NCBI GenBank assembly: GCA_038087015.1
Contig: JASBNA010000108.1
Location: 18,671 to 82,670, forward strand
DNA length: 64,000 nucleotides
Direction: 5' to 3'
DNA from: Cerrena zonata
Taxonomy: Eukaryota > Basidiomycota > Agaricomycetes > Polyporales > Cerrenaceae
Made by a program: the position numbers and the translations under genes. Shown here one piece after another: positions 1-12,753 of the stretch. Position 1 is the stretch's first letter. Each line of letters starts with the position of its first letter. Below the pieces are notes generated by a model. That model ran no database searches, had not been told where the DNA came from, and was given only the letters and a program-made list of their open reading frames with translations.

Positions 1-2506
1 GGATAGGTTTGCCAGGGTCATAGTCAAAGAGAGAGCGAAAGGCTTTGAAGAAAGTCCCGCACGATTTGCGATCCGAAAGGCCAAGAAATTGGTCTATATC
101 AACATCGCTCAGCGAGTCAGGATGAAAAAGAGCGATTCCGACAATGGACTGAAATCGTTCGGCTACACCTTTATCACCCCAGTCATAATGAGCACCTAGT
201 ACAGTATCGTACAGTGCATCGAGGCCTTGAACGTAGGCATTGCTTCCAGAGGAAAGGATACCCTCCAAACGCTCCGCAGGGTCAGCGGCGCCGAAAAGGA
301 AGTTCGTCAGTGTCGATGCCCAGATGAAAAGTCCTTCCGACATATACACCAAATGGTCCATATTGGTCTTCTCTGGCCACCTCCAGGAGTTACAATCCGA
401 CTCTAGGATCACTTTCATCTCTGGTATGTGTGTCAATCTTGACAATAAGTAACTCCGAATGGCCGAAGTAGCATCATCGATCTCCATTAAAGATATCGAC
501 ATGATCTCAGAGAAAGCGGTCTCAATATCGGACTCGCGCCGGCTTGTGATGAGGAATCGAAAGGTATTGGGGAGCTGAGTGAAATGGTTGATGATCAAGG
601 AGAGAAGGATTTCTCTCGTGTTCACATCGCCGTACTCGTCCAAAGCATTGAATACAATAACGATCGGCCCATGGAGAGAATCGGCAGCCTCAGTGAGAGG
701 GTTGAGAATGAGGTGCTTGAACTGTTTCTCGAGGCCTGTGTTGACAATGTTGCGATCCTGATCAATGGCTTTGCATATGTGGTATTTCAGTAGAGAGTCC
801 GAATGGGCAAGCTGTGCCGCCAGTGTCTGGATCAGAGCATCGCGGTCAGTCTTTCCTCGCTCGAAGAACAGGAAAGCACCCTTGCGCCCCAAGTCGCCGA
901 GATGATCCGAGAGTGTTCTCGCAATGGTGCTCTTTCCTGTGCCGGCAAGACCATGCAGCCACAGGATGTTTTGCTCGCTGCCATTGATGTTGATGGCCCA
1001 GTCGGTAAGCTTCTCGAGAACAGCATCTCGTGTACCCTGAAGACAGACGGGTCGTGAGCCGATACTCATATTGGCCGGTTTGAGAACGTCGAGCGCATCG
1101 GAGTGACCTCGATTCATATACATCATTAGCATCTTGGCACGGTTACTGTTATCAAACTTACCTAGATTAGACGTGTTCGTCAGGACTTTCGCACTAACTA
1201 ATGTGGCTTGTAGCTGTCGCTCGAGGACCTTGGAGCTGACTTTTGCAGTATACAGCTGTATCCCGGAATCCAGGTCATGTTGGAGTTCAGCGAGTGCCTT
1301 AATCGTTTCGTCGATCTTCTCGTTCGAATCGACCAGAAGCTGCTTGATCAAGCGTTCTGTTGGTTTGAATTCTCAGCACTACTTTGTCACACTAATCAAA
1401 ATATATTGATAAACGTACTGAGGAAACCAGGTCGCAGGTATTGAGCCACAAAAAGTGCAGATTCCGTTACTTGCTGCAGTATCTTTTCGATAAGGCGCTC
1501 AAAATGGCTGAGGTCTTCGTCCAGTTTCTTGCCGTCCTCCCCAAGCTTCTTGATATCTTCCGCAAAATCGAGGGTGCGATTCACAGTTTTTACAAGATCC
1601 AACGCCTTCTTATCTGTGGAGCATTGCTTCTCAGCCATCTAGTAGATCATGTTAACGCAATCTGTCTAATTATGGAGACTATACATACCTTGTAGAGTGA
1701 CGAAAGCACGTCCCAGGTAAATTTGAGCCATGAGTGCAGCTACTCGTCATGGCTAAGCACGATACTACAAGTTAAGAGCGACGGACATACCCCAGCCAGC
1801 TCATCTATGGTGTTGATAACACCCTTCAGCGCACTCAACTTTCCCATGATCTGCATGACACCATCGGTAAGATTATTTGGATCGAGCCGACCGGTTGCAG
1901 CGACGTTAACCCGATCTTGCAAGCAGCGGGTCGCATCAATCGAGCTCACGACCTCTGCATGAATTGCGAGTATCCCTACGATATGTGCTTTCCCCTTGTC
2001 TGATGTATCGATCAGGTTGAGTTCCTCTATCCGACGGTCAGGTTAACTACAATCAATCCAGACTTCAAGATACACGACATACTAGGTGAGTCAGGCGGTA
2101 AAAGGTCTGACACCTTGTAGTCTGCTTCACCGATAGCATAATCCTTCCTCGGTTGAGTCCTAACGATGTTGAGAGAAAATTGTAGGATATCTTTGTCTTC
2201 GACTTCAATCCTTTGAAAGTAACATCAACATACACTAGGCGATCAAGAATCCAACGTTCAACGTACAGAATAAGTTCCTCTCCCCACTCCGCAGCAATAT
2301 CGTGAATATCTTTCGGATTCACCCAACGTCGAACATCCCGCTCTTTTACTTGGACTTCGACATATAACTTTGAGGTATCTTTCCCAAGAAGGCGATGTTT
2401 CAACTCTACACCGCGCACTCCATCAACTGCAGTAGAAATCTCATGAGAATTTGACCTCTAAATATAACACATGGGGCGTACTGTGGAGAATAAGGCCGAT
2501 GGCCAT
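1..2506 (-). CDS. C2-NACHT NTPase (NLR-1), 3' end beyond window
   Basis: Fungal STAND/NLR-type protein, expected to act as a nucleotide-switched intracellular sensor. I place the start at the ATG ending at 2506: a short first exon (MAIGLILH) joins across a 55-nt intron to a beta-rich C2-like segment (about 2270-2426; KLYVEVQVKERD, then AAEWGEEL in place of the usual DPxWNxxF). Helical linker exons follow near 1740-1949 and 1396-1638; the latter matches NLR-2 and NLR-3 in the pattern QCSTDxK...TLDFAxD...RPxFL. The NACHT domain is one open exon from about 1120 to the edge, with Walker A GLAGTGKST (about 925-955) and a sensor-like LITSRRESD. The Walker B reads VIVFNALDEYG: its first Asp is Asn, unlike the VLDALDE of both paralogues. 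The WD40 half, if present, is outside. The exon map is approximate; the family call is firm, while ligand and function are unknown. Confidence 0.85.
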
Positions 2507-4430
2507 TGTTGTATAGCGATTTCCGAGAGGCTAGTGAAGGTGGGGGGTGACAACGCAATCGACTATGGTGGGGAGGGCAGAAGGGTAAGGCGGTGGACAG
2601 CTGGGAACAGCCTGCAGAAGGATTGATCCGGGATGACAAGTCAAAGGATGGGGATAGAAGATGGTGGCATCCAAAAATGATGATTGAGGACGCCATTATG
2701 CCATTCCAAACCTTATACGGCCTAACTGCGGGACACTTTTATTAGACAAGACAGCGTTCCGTGTTGCATAGACCGTCGAAGAGAGAAAAGGGACTTCATT
2801 TTATTCAGCCTGTACACAAGTCATGGCAAACAATGCCTTCTACCACATTCCGCATCCATTAGATGAGATCCAGGTTGAACGTGCTTGCTGAGAGGTAATT
2901 ACCATTATATTTGCGCATGTAGCTTGCTGTATACTGTATGTTATCCAGCAATCAGTACCATGAACCGACCGAAGGAAAGAAGGGAAAGAAAAGATATCCC
3001 TATCGCCCGAGGTGAAGCCTTCGCAGAGTGACTGCAAACCTTCTCCAAACTAATAAGGACCAGTGGTCTTCAGCGTCGGTTCGCCATAAGCCGCCCGCCA
3101 TTGGATAAGGAACTGAACGATTAGTTGAATTTCTCGTAAAGAAAAGCAATGAACGTATCGAGGTCTCAGTATCACGTTTCTAGTCAGAATAAATTTAGAA
3201 ACATAGCACATGAAAACGAGTCCTTGTACGAACCGATCGACTTGCGCATCCTGGATGCCTACGACGACCCGGAGATAGCGTAGCTCTCTAGGCAACGATA
3301 CGTCTTGACCGCCCGCTGTATATGTCGAAATACACTCGGGCTCGCTGTTTGGAAGCTACCACTCCCTATATGCATAGAGCCGGAATTTTGCTCCTCGAGT
3401 AATGACTGTGAGGCGTAGTCCAAACAGCGCGGCATGTAGTTCCTCACTAGTATCGAGCAAGAACTGAGCCACTGTAAGTGAGGTCTATTTGGCGAGCCAA
3501 GATATCGATAATTGCTGGAGCCCAAAAAGGATCACTCGCGCAGCCGAGGAGTGGGAGGAATGCGTGTTTTAGCTAGAGATAAGCAACATCCAACCTGAAC
3601 TTGAAAGTTTTCGTTTCGTACAAGTGTGGTGGCCCGAGTTGACTGAGTTTCCACTAGGACAGCCGGGTTACGGGGTCGATACTAAGATGGTAGGTTATAC
3701 GTTGACCAGCAGTGAAACAGTTTTGTGGCAACCACACCAAGAGTCGTCGGTTCGTGTGTAATATCGGTGCCTAGTATGTTGTCCTGCCTGGCCGAGTCGT
3801 CGACACGAACTTGTGTATTCTCTACGTTGGATGGATAATCGGAAACAGCCGCGGCAGGGCTATGCAGGATATTGGAATGTGCAAGAAGCTCGAAATCGGT
3901 CTAGAGAGGCCTAATGGAGAAAGCCAAAGTGACGATGTACAGCTCCCCAGAGACTAGTAGAGAGGTTACGCACCTAGATGATGCGATGTACCGAGTCACC
4001 TTATGACGTTAAAGACTCGCGTAATCCATGTCCATGAGATATCCATCGTCCAGAAGATCTCAGAAGTAGCTGAAAGGGAAATCACATCGTTTACAAGGTG
4101 TAGTTAAGGCTTGATCGTCGAGATCAGTTTGTTGGTCGTTGAAGGTGGATAGCCAAGGACCTGGAAACATCGAATTGCTCATATGAGAAGAGGACGGGTA
4201 TCGACGAAGGATGAAGATGAGAGCCAAAGATTGTACGCACCATCAACCCTAATAAAATATGAATATCCACACGTCTTGAAGTCTGAGTTGTCGGCCTTGT
4301 AGTGGCACCCTATACAGTACATCATCCTCCTGTTCCCTGCACCCTATGCAACGCAGCCGGTAGGCGACTGATGAGCCAGATACTACAGGTGGCTCGTATT
4401 GTTACGAGGGTCTGTAGTGTATACTTAGCG
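2507..4430. other. Intergenic stretch, no gene recognised
   Basis: Only short open frames without recognisable motifs or convincing splice-joined exons are present. The sequence between about 3,700 and 4,100 vaguely resembles parts of the relic repeats at 13.9 and 16.2 kb but is too diverged for me to delimit. It includes the upstream region of NLR-1, where no clear promoter element was seen. Confidence 0.5.
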
Positions 4431-4439
4431 AGCAACTTT

Positions 4440-4870
4440 TAGCACGTCAGAGTCGTTAGTATTCGATAGTAAGCATTGCGTTATAGCAACATCAAAGATG
4501 GTTCGATCCTCAAGAGAGCAGACATGGGTCGAGGTTGTGGTGATGAATGTGGCAGTCTAGTAGGTGCAGGCTGTGTGTATAACTTTGTATAAAGTATAGT
4601 TAGATTGTCAATCAAAACAAGACGAACATGCATTTCGATAGCAGGAGAAGACAGTAGCAACCGCGAGCCAATCACATTACTTCGATCGATGGCGTCACGT
4701 CAACTCACGGCCCAAACGCGTCCCTTGGTGCGACTCTCTCCATCGTTATTGAAAGTCTGTGGTTTGAGCAGGCACTCACTTGAAAGCGCAGACCACTTCT
4801 CCATTCAGTGCCATCGCTCGGTATATACTATCCGGTAGGTGATCACTCAGACTGCTTGACCTCCCTATTG
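4440..4870. repeat. Relic dispersed repeat, copy D
   Basis: Shares blocks with 14,780-15,130, for example the stretch CTAGTAGGTGCAGG followed by a TGTATGTATA-like run, the GAGAGCAGACA block, and AGCCAATCA followed by TTGCTTCGAT-like sequence that also recurs near 17,380. The copies are much diverged and carry no long reading frame. It is probably a fragment of an old transposon or untranslated sequence. Borders are approximate because they were read by eye. Confidence 0.5.
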
Positions 4871-4899
4871 AATTCACTTGACTGCCGACCCGTACCTCC

Positions 4900-7620
4900 C
4901 TCTATATCTCTCATTCCCTGCACTTCCTTTCAGCTTGACAACAAACCGTTATACGAGTCCGACGTCTCTTGTTCTTGCACTGACGTCCTCCTCAAAAAGG
5001 ATATCAAACCACACAAACACGATCACCAACCATGACATAAAGCAATGCAAGAGGCACGTACTGGGCGGCGAGGTGTATCTTCTTACTTTAGGTCGTGGGC
5101 TCGATGTCAAGCGTTTCCTCTGAGCTTGAATTACTCCCAATGGTGAACGTCATAGACTTTATTCAGCCTACATACTCCCTTTCTTATTTTCAAGCTCACT
5201 CCGTTCAACTCGGTTCGATGTCTCGACTGTTCTCTAAATCCTATACCTCTTCACGCTTATGTTGTCCCCCCTCCCGATAACGATCATTAAGAGACACCTT
5301 GAATTATCGTCTTATGTTAATGTCACTATATGAATCGGCCTCTCTTAACCAGCCTGGAATCAAAAACTGTCATTGACTACCACATAGACAAACACTAGGC
5401 ATCGAGAAACAACCGGCGACACGAGAGGGGAATTATGAGATATGTACTCTCGCTTTATACGGTGGGTTCGACTGCGAGATCTATGTTGGTCTCTTTCTCG
5501 TTCAGTCTCTCCCCTTTAGCTCGTCTGCATTGCATCCCTCGGCTCAACTCCTCAACGGATCTTTCGATCGTCAAGAGATACTTTTCATACTTCTAGTGTC
5601 ATCCTACAATCGACCTCTAAAGCAACTCCTCCAAAACTCGTCGCCGACTACAATAATTACAACATAGAAGAATACCGGGCATCAAGAAGGATTCGGCGAC
5701 ACAAGAGGGGCTATGAGTGGGTCATGATCGGGATATCAGGTATGCTCTCTCGCTTTAAGTGAACCGTTCAACTGTTGACTCGATTCATTTATGGATGTCG
5801 CTTAGTCTCTCCCCTTCAACCTATCGATTTGACCCTAATGATCGAACCAACCTTTCCTTCTCGTCTCATCCCAGGGTTGCCGTGGAAAAACGGACTACAA
5901 AAATCACAGCATAGAAAGATGTTGTGCACCAAGAAAAGAATCAGACGAGCGTGAGTCAGTTGCAATCGGAATACAGTACGAGGCATGTCGTTCCCTCTTC
6001 ATATAGTGTTATGACTTTCGCTAGGAACCTGAATAACCGAGAGGCGATAGGCTTTGCAAAAAAGCGTGCACTTCTCGTTCATTTTCATGCGTCGTTCCTC
6101 ATCGTCTACCTGCACATGTACAGCGCATTGAACTCGATCTAGTTGCGTTCCCGCATCGAGCACACGGACGTCGAGCAAGTCCTTATCTCATCTTGTTTTT
6201 GGTGCTCATAGCATACAAGAACACGAGAACATCCTCTGGTCCTCTATCAGCCACGAGCTTTATCTTTGACGACAGACTGAAACCGTCGGATGGGATCTAT
6301 TCACTCCTTACGGACTCTGAGAGCCAATCTCACGCAAGGGCTTTGTTCTCGAGTGTAGACAATCAGAAGGCTAGTACGTCTGTTTGGAAAATTCAAATTG
6401 GGATACGTCGTAGGATGTGGGAGTATTTCCATGAAATATATTTCTATTCCGTGTAAAACTTGACGAGTGCCAGGTTGGAAGCTCTGCTCGGAGTACCCTC
6501 TTCTCCCACAGGAATCTTTGTACAGTCTACTTGTCTGGTATCTTTACTGGATGATCTCTTACTTTGCCTGCCCTTGGGCATCGAAGACAGCACACTCTTC
6601 AATATCACACAGGTACGTTAAGACTTCTCGTCATGGTCGACCTTTCTCATCACAAATGTGCTCTTGTAGACATTCAGACGATTGTTGTCATCCTCGAAGA
6701 CGAAGAAAGTATGGTCAGCTAGCACTACCACGAGGTAGTTGGAAGAAATTCTACTGGAAACACGTCGGCGATCGCGACGACTTCCTTGGGTGATGGTTGT
6801 ATGCATTTAGACTTGGCTATCGAGTTTCAACACACCATGCCCCTCCTTTAGTTCTGTTCAATCAGAAACCTTCAATAATATGGATACATCTCATGCAATC
6901 ATTGCATCCTCCGACGATGTGACAGGTGGCATTATTTTCTGGTCGGTATCGACTTTCTTATCTGGAACTTCCGCTCCCCTGGCAGAAGACTTCTTCCCGC
7001 TCCTGTTATTAACGGTCGGGAATGATCTTTGCTTTAGAACTTTGTGGTAGATCTGTATCATCACGGCTTCTTACCAACAACTCCTATACTCAACCCCAAC
7101 CCCAACCACCCCCCCCCCCCTCTTCAAACTAACCAGGTCAAAGTGCTATCGATCGTAAATGCGTGAGCTGTGACGGACAACCATTTACATGTTGGCTTCA
7201 AACGTTGGCCACCTCCGCTTCATACAGGGTGTCAATATTGCCCCTTTCTTAGAATATCGACATACGGTGTTTCATAGAGTGTGGAGACGACACTATCCAG
7301 ATTCTACGCTTCATTCGGACGTACAAGTATACTTGTTTATACCATCTTATTCTGCTAAGCTGAAATCATCTGATAGGGCGGTGTGATCGAAATCCGCATA
7401 AATGATGGATTGCTGTGGTCCGATGTCAGGTGCTCGAGGTATAAATGATCATAACACACTCTGGAAACCGATGTCCTATCCCCTTTCTATATCACGACTC
7501 GGAAACCCTCAACCCGGTTCTATATCATCGGCGTGGATAGAGTTAATGTCCATTCGTTGTAGCTCGATGTCACCGAGGTCTAAATACACTCATATCGGGC
7601 TGTGCGGTTGAGTGATGAAA
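4900..7620 (+). pseudogene. Decayed repeated gene-like segment downstream of NLR-2
   Basis: No intact gene is present. The stretch contains fragments homologous to the right arm: a hydrophobic FLIVYLHMY segment near 6,090, MAYKNT-like coding near 6,200 (here IAYKNT), LFSSVD near 6,345, and a LEALL segment near 6,480. Near 6,905 the plus strand reads IIASSDDV, which matches VASSDDV in the F-box-like gene at 48.6-49.7 kb and IASSDDV in the relic at 25.0 kb. I infer that the segment includes remains of that F-box/propeller-like family. Multiple stops and frame changes argue against function. A poly-C run at about 7,107-7,121 has no evident meaning. Confidence 0.5.
5380..6010 (+). repeat. Three tandem-like copies of a ~250-280 bp unit
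   Basis: A block of the form GACTACAA..ACA..ATAGAAGAA..., followed by CGGCGACACRAGAGGGG, occurs near 5,385, 5,650 and (more diverged) 5,895. Spacings are about 270 and 250 bp. Two equivalents occur on the minus strand of the right arm near 34,960 and 34,730. Each unit ends in a GTATGYTCTCTCGCTTTA-like stretch that could be a splice donor. They may be duplicated exons of a lost gene; no product is recognised. Confidence 0.45.
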
Positions 7621-7639
7621 CATATCTTACCGTATTCCT

Positions 7640-10165
7640 CATTGCAACTATATGATCAGGTTAGTAATTTCTAGCTTCTGTCTCTTGTACTATAACCTGT
7701 AAACAACATTGTCAGCAGAATGTAAGACTCTATCTAGTATCACCCCAGGCCATCCCATCTTGTGTCTTGCCTTCTGGCTTGATTGGATGTTGCCTACCCA
7801 ATGTATAATTATTCATATTGTAGCTTATGGGTTTCCATCTTGAATTTTAACAATAGCTTGTAAAATTATAGTTATGCTATCTTCAGGTTGTCACCTGTGA
7901 TATTTTAGTCTGATTTCTGAATAAACTATATGTATTTATCATGGTTGAGTATGTATAATATCTTTTTCTGTCTCATAGTTGGGGAAAAGAAAAGAATAAT
8001 GAAGATTACTAATAGTTCTTTAAGCAGTACTAGGCTTATTAAACTGAAAATCAGGCTTGCTAAATGTGATCAAACACTTACCAAGCCTACAATCAATTTA
8101 TTAAGATAATATTTCTCATTGATCCCTAATTCATTTACCATATACTTCAAGGAATAATTCAATGTTGTGCCAATTTTCATTTTCATTTTGTAAGAGTAGT
8201 AGTATCTAACATTCACTTACCTTTGTGTGTTACTAATGTGTTCCCTCACCTGAGATATTATCACTAGCAACAACCTGAGACAAATTTCAACTAACATTGG
8301 AAATCATATTATGTCAAGTACAAATACAAGAAAATCATATCTGAAACTTATAATATCCTATATCAGCAGAATGAATTGGGAGAAGAGTAACATTCTGGAG
8401 CTACAATATATCAGAGTTGGACTCCCACTCAGGGTTATAACCTTTAGCCCAATTCTCCCCATTGAAAAACTCCCCAACTCCAAAGTTCAATCTCCATTTT
8501 TTGGGGGGGATATGGTTGCACCCTGGAGGAGTGAGACTGCTCCATATAGCCTTGGGAATGAATAGCTCTTTATCTTGGTTGTCACGTCCAATCCAAACAC
8601 CTTTATGAGGCTCAAGTATAGACCCTCCCCAACAAGGTGAAACATTGTAAATCATTGGTGAGATTATAGAGAGATCTATAATCTCCAAATATGACTGAAA
8701 CATTCCATTGATTACAACCAGCTTTTGACTATCTGATGGGAAGAAAAGGGAATCAATTGTTCCACTATGATATATATCTTGCACCAAATCTCCACTCTTT
8801 AGGCTAAATATGAGAATATTTGCATTTCCAAGAAGCCAGGAGTTGTGAGCCACAGCTACAAGACTTAGATCAGGAGAGATGGCACATGCATGATATTTAT
8901 GTAACAAAGAAACCCTGGTTGCACCATTTTGGAGTGGTTCCTTGGTATTAACATCCCAGAGGCAGATCTTCATATAATGATCAAAATCTTCAACAAACAA
9001 AGCAACCTTGTCTCCATCTGGAGTAAATGCAATACTATCCACCCTATTGTATGTGGTCTGCACTAAGGAAGTTGTGTTTTCTGTTAAGCTCCAAAACCAA
9101 ATTTCTGGCTTCTTTAATGAACCTGAGTTCTTAACACAAGCCATTATGCCTTTGCTAGATATTGAGCCAAAAGAGCACATATCGGGAAAAATATATGGTT
9201 TATGAATGAGAACACCATCTGAGGAAACCACCAAGGCCCCATTTTCATATAACACATAAATGTGTTCCTCTGAGGATAGAATATTCAAACTCATGCTATA
9301 AACTCTCCCCATATCAGTGTTTGACTTGTACAAAATTGCCCCAGATGATGAGTGGATAGTACCATCTTCAAGAGCAGCATAGATATGCTGGCTATTAGCA
9401 CTGAATAGTGCTTGAACCACAAGGGATGTATATTTCAGTGGCCAAAATTCCTTGATCAGTGTATAGTTGGAGGAGTTACGGACATAGATAGAACCATCCT
9501 TTGATGACACAAGGAATTTGGTTCCATCTGGTGAGAATGAAACACAAGTGTTTTTTCCAGAGTGGCCATATGGATTCCCCTTCTCAAATACATCCTCTTC
9601 TAATACCTGCACAGTATCTTTATCTTGGCCTATGATGATCCTAGCAGTGGTGAAGAGTGAAGCATATGTTGATATGAAAGGGGAATCTTCTGGATATGTA
9701 AAGCCTGACACATAGAGGTGAGGAGTATACTCCTTCACAATATTTTGATAGTGACCCCAGAATTCAAGAGCACTGCTCCATAAGCTAACAAGCTTTTCTA
9801 CATTATGTTCACCCTTGAATATAAATGAGAAGATTATTGACTAATGAGGTAAAGAGACAACTTACCTGTAGAAATTTGATGACATCTTTGCAAAACCTTT
9901 CAATAATGTTGTAGTCACATACTAGAGAGGCCACTTCCAGCCAAAAGAAGACTTGTTTATTGGAAAATGATTCCAGTGCTCTTTGGATATCAGCAGTAGA
10001 GCACTTGACCTGTACTAGATGCTCTGCCCAGTGCCCTGAAGCATACATCAACACTGGAGATATGTTCTTCTCAATTTGCTTGTTGAGATCAGGGTAATCT
10101 TTATTTTGACAGTCTGATGTCTTGAAATTGCAAATATTGAAATAGAGCTGCTTTGACATGACACG
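7640..10165. other. CpG-depleted segment over the NLR-2 propeller and 3' flank
   Basis: Direct count on the plus strand: three CpG dinucleotides in 8,401-9,600 (near 8,585, 9,183 and 9,479), against 21 in 10,861-11,220 within the NACHT exon of the same gene. The depletion starts abruptly about 500 codons into the protein and extends some 750 bp past the stop codon. TpG and CpA appear correspondingly common. The reading frame inside remains open throughout. Confidence 0.85.
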
Positions 10166-12753
10166 GAAACAGCACATTGCCAAGTGGTGGTCTGCATCAA
10201 AGCCAGCAAGGGACCAGGGCTTTCCTTCGCTGCGCATCTCGTCCGTAAGATAGTCACGGAAGGACACATGGAGTGGACGGATGGGGTTGTTAGGTTTATA
10301 ATCGAAAAGGCAGTGGAATGCCTCAAATAGGGCTCGGCATCCTTTTTGCCTTGGGAGGTCAAGCATTTGATCAATATCAACATCACTGAGTGGCTCAGAG
10401 CAGAATAATATGATACTCATGATGGAGCAAAAACGCTCTCGTAGTAATCCATCCCAGCCTTTACGAGCACTCAGTACCGTCTCATACAGTCCATCTAGGC
10501 CTCGGGAATGTTCTTCGCTCTTGGAATGAAGGATACTTTCCAGCTCTCCAGCGGGCTCAGCATTGTCCCTGATATACCCTATCAGCGTCGATGCCCAGAT
10601 GAAAAGCCCTTCCGACATATTCACAAGTCGGTCCAGGTTTGTCTCCTTTTGCCGCTTCGACGCTGATGGAGGCCTGGCATTTAGGATAGCATCCGATTCT
10701 GATCCAAGAATTCCCGCTAACTCGACTGACAGGTAGATTCGGATAGCTGGAGCTGCATCTCCCATATCCTTCAAGGACATTTGCCTAATCATCAAGTTCC
10801 TGGAAAATGATTCGACGATGTCCGACTCAGGTCGGCTTGTGATGAGAAATCGGAAGATATTGGGAAGTTTTGGGAGTTCATTCGAGATAAGTTTGAGAAG
10901 AGAATTCCTTGAGCTTGTGTCTCCATATTCGTCTAGAGCATCGAGGACAATAACAATCGGCCCGTAGAGAGACTCTGCAGCTTTAGTGAGGGGACCGCGA
11001 AGGAGACTGTCAAATTGGGCATCGAGGCCGACAGTAACGATGTTATGGTTCTTTTCGATTGCCTCACATATCCTGGACTTCAGTAGAGGGTCGGAGTTGG
11101 CAAGCTGTACTGCAAGTGTTTGTACCACAGTGTCCGGGCTAGTCTTTCCTCGTTCGAAGAAGAGGAAGGCACCTCTACGACCCAGCCCATCGAGACGCGC
11201 CGCAACGGTCCTTGCAATTGTGCTTTTCCCCGACCCCGCTAGGCCGTGTAGCCATAAAATGCTCTGCTGAGCATTGTCGACATCGAGAACCCAGTTCATG
11301 ATTTTTGCCAAAGTAGCCTCTCGTGTACCACGTAGACATAAAGGCCGAGTGCCAACATTCATGAGAGCTGGATGTAACTCTCTCAAAGCGTCTGATTCAC
11401 CTACAACACACATGATATCAGTCTCGCGACGCTACCTCAAATGATGAACGTACGTAGGTTGGATACGTTCATGAATATTTTTGCACTGACTAGTTCAGCT
11501 TCGACTTGTCCCTCGAGAATCTTTGTACCGACATGCAGCGGAATCTTAGACTCCAAACTGGCTCGGAGACTGGTAAGTGTCATGATGAGGTCCTCGATCT
11601 TCTTGTTGGAATCGATCAGGAGCTGACCCGTTAGTCGCGCTGACTCGACTATCAGTATTGCTTCACGAGACAAGAAAGGGAATCTGTAATACATGCCTAA
11701 GAAGCTAGGTCGAAAGTACTCGCGCACAAAGATTGCGCATTCTGCCACCTGAGTAACGAGATTGGTGATCGTGGTTTCGAGAGAACTGACGTATTCATTG
11801 AGTTTCCGGGAGTCTTGAGCGAAATCGAGGGTACGAATCATAGTGTCGATCAGACTGATGACCCTTTGGTCCGTTGAGCATTGATGATCGACCACCTAGC
11901 AGATTACGTTTAGTAACAGAGACCCACCATTTCACTGCCGGAAAAGAACTCACTCTGTATAGTGCTGAACAGATATACCATGCCAGCTCCACCTTTGAGT
12001 TTAACTATTTTGTAGCGGCATTAGCGACCCATATAACAACAGCCAACTGAGCTACTCTACTTTGGCCAGTTGATCAATTGCATTGATAACGATCTTCAAC
12101 AGTTTCAGCCTCTCATTTAGCTCGTTCACCTTGCGGGCAATGTCATCCGTGGCAGGAGCGGCTTGAGCTTCCCTGAGCAGACGTTTTGCTGCATCGTCGA
12201 CATTGATAGCCTCTACGCTGACTACAATCATGCCAGTAGTGGATGACTTCATCTTATTGCCGACTCCGAATATCTGCAGCTCCTCTAGAATTGGAGATTG
12301 ATGTGTAAACTAGGTCACCCAAGTGCCCGTTAGATAAGAACGTACTTGGACTCTCTGGCGTTAGGAGATCCGCAACCTTGCACTCGATTTCGCCGATAAT
12401 CCGATCTCTGAATACGATCGCCGCAGATTTGAGACGGAATCGAATGACATGATCGTCCTCGAGTGCAGGTCTATGATATTATCGTTAGCTTCACGCGAGG
12501 ATTACAGAATAAAGCTATGGCTTACAATGTGAATTCCTGATTCCATTGTGGATCCACCTCGTCCTTCATCTCTGTCCTATCTCTGTGGCTGTTGACTTTG
12601 AGTGTGATATACAATTTGGGAGGTGTATGAGTGGGGTAGCAACCCTCGCCAAACCATTCAATATTTCTTGCACTGCGTACTGTGGTTGATATTAGTCGAT
12701 ATCTATTCCAATAGAGTACAGAACATACTTGTGAGATGAATATTCCGGGCCAT
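8401..12753 (-). CDS. C2-NACHT-WD40 protein (NLR-2)
   Basis: Complete STAND/NLR-type protein, presumably a cytosolic sensor. The start ATG at 12,753 (MARNIHL) is supported by an identical arrangement in NLR-3. Exon 1 (about 25 nt) and exon 2 encode a C2-like domain (PKLYITLKVN..., DPQWNQEF). Helical linker exons lie at about 12,052-12,250 and 11,437-11,895. The NACHT exon, 9,809-11,413, has Walker A GLAGSGKST (about 11,225-11,250), Walker B VIVLDALDEYG, LITSRPESD and a winged-helix-like LHVSFRDYL region. After an intron near 9,820-9,870, the C-terminal exon to 8,401 encodes a degenerate WD40-like propeller with blades such as FSPDGTKFLVSSKDGSIYVR, FTPDGDKVAL and ISPDLSLVAV. The blades are diverged, unlike fast-evolving near-identical WD40 arrays. 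No broken frame was seen. The function in nonself recognition or programmed cell death is inferred from the family. Confidence 0.9.

Noticed and set aside
2840..3525. Minus-strand open frames at 2.8-3.5 kb as a small gene
   Set aside because: No shared motif, no convincing splice chain and no paralogue; they probably arise by chance in relic DNA.
7107..7121. Poly-C run
   Set aside because: A simple homopolymer in decayed non-coding DNA; no G-quadruplex partner runs or conserved context.
8401..10165. Neurospora-type RIP as the cause of CpG depletion
   Set aside because: RIP in ascomycetes hits CpA and creates stops; here CpG itself is missing, TpG/CpA look abundant and the frame is intact. 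A CpG-directed process or a foreign source fits better.
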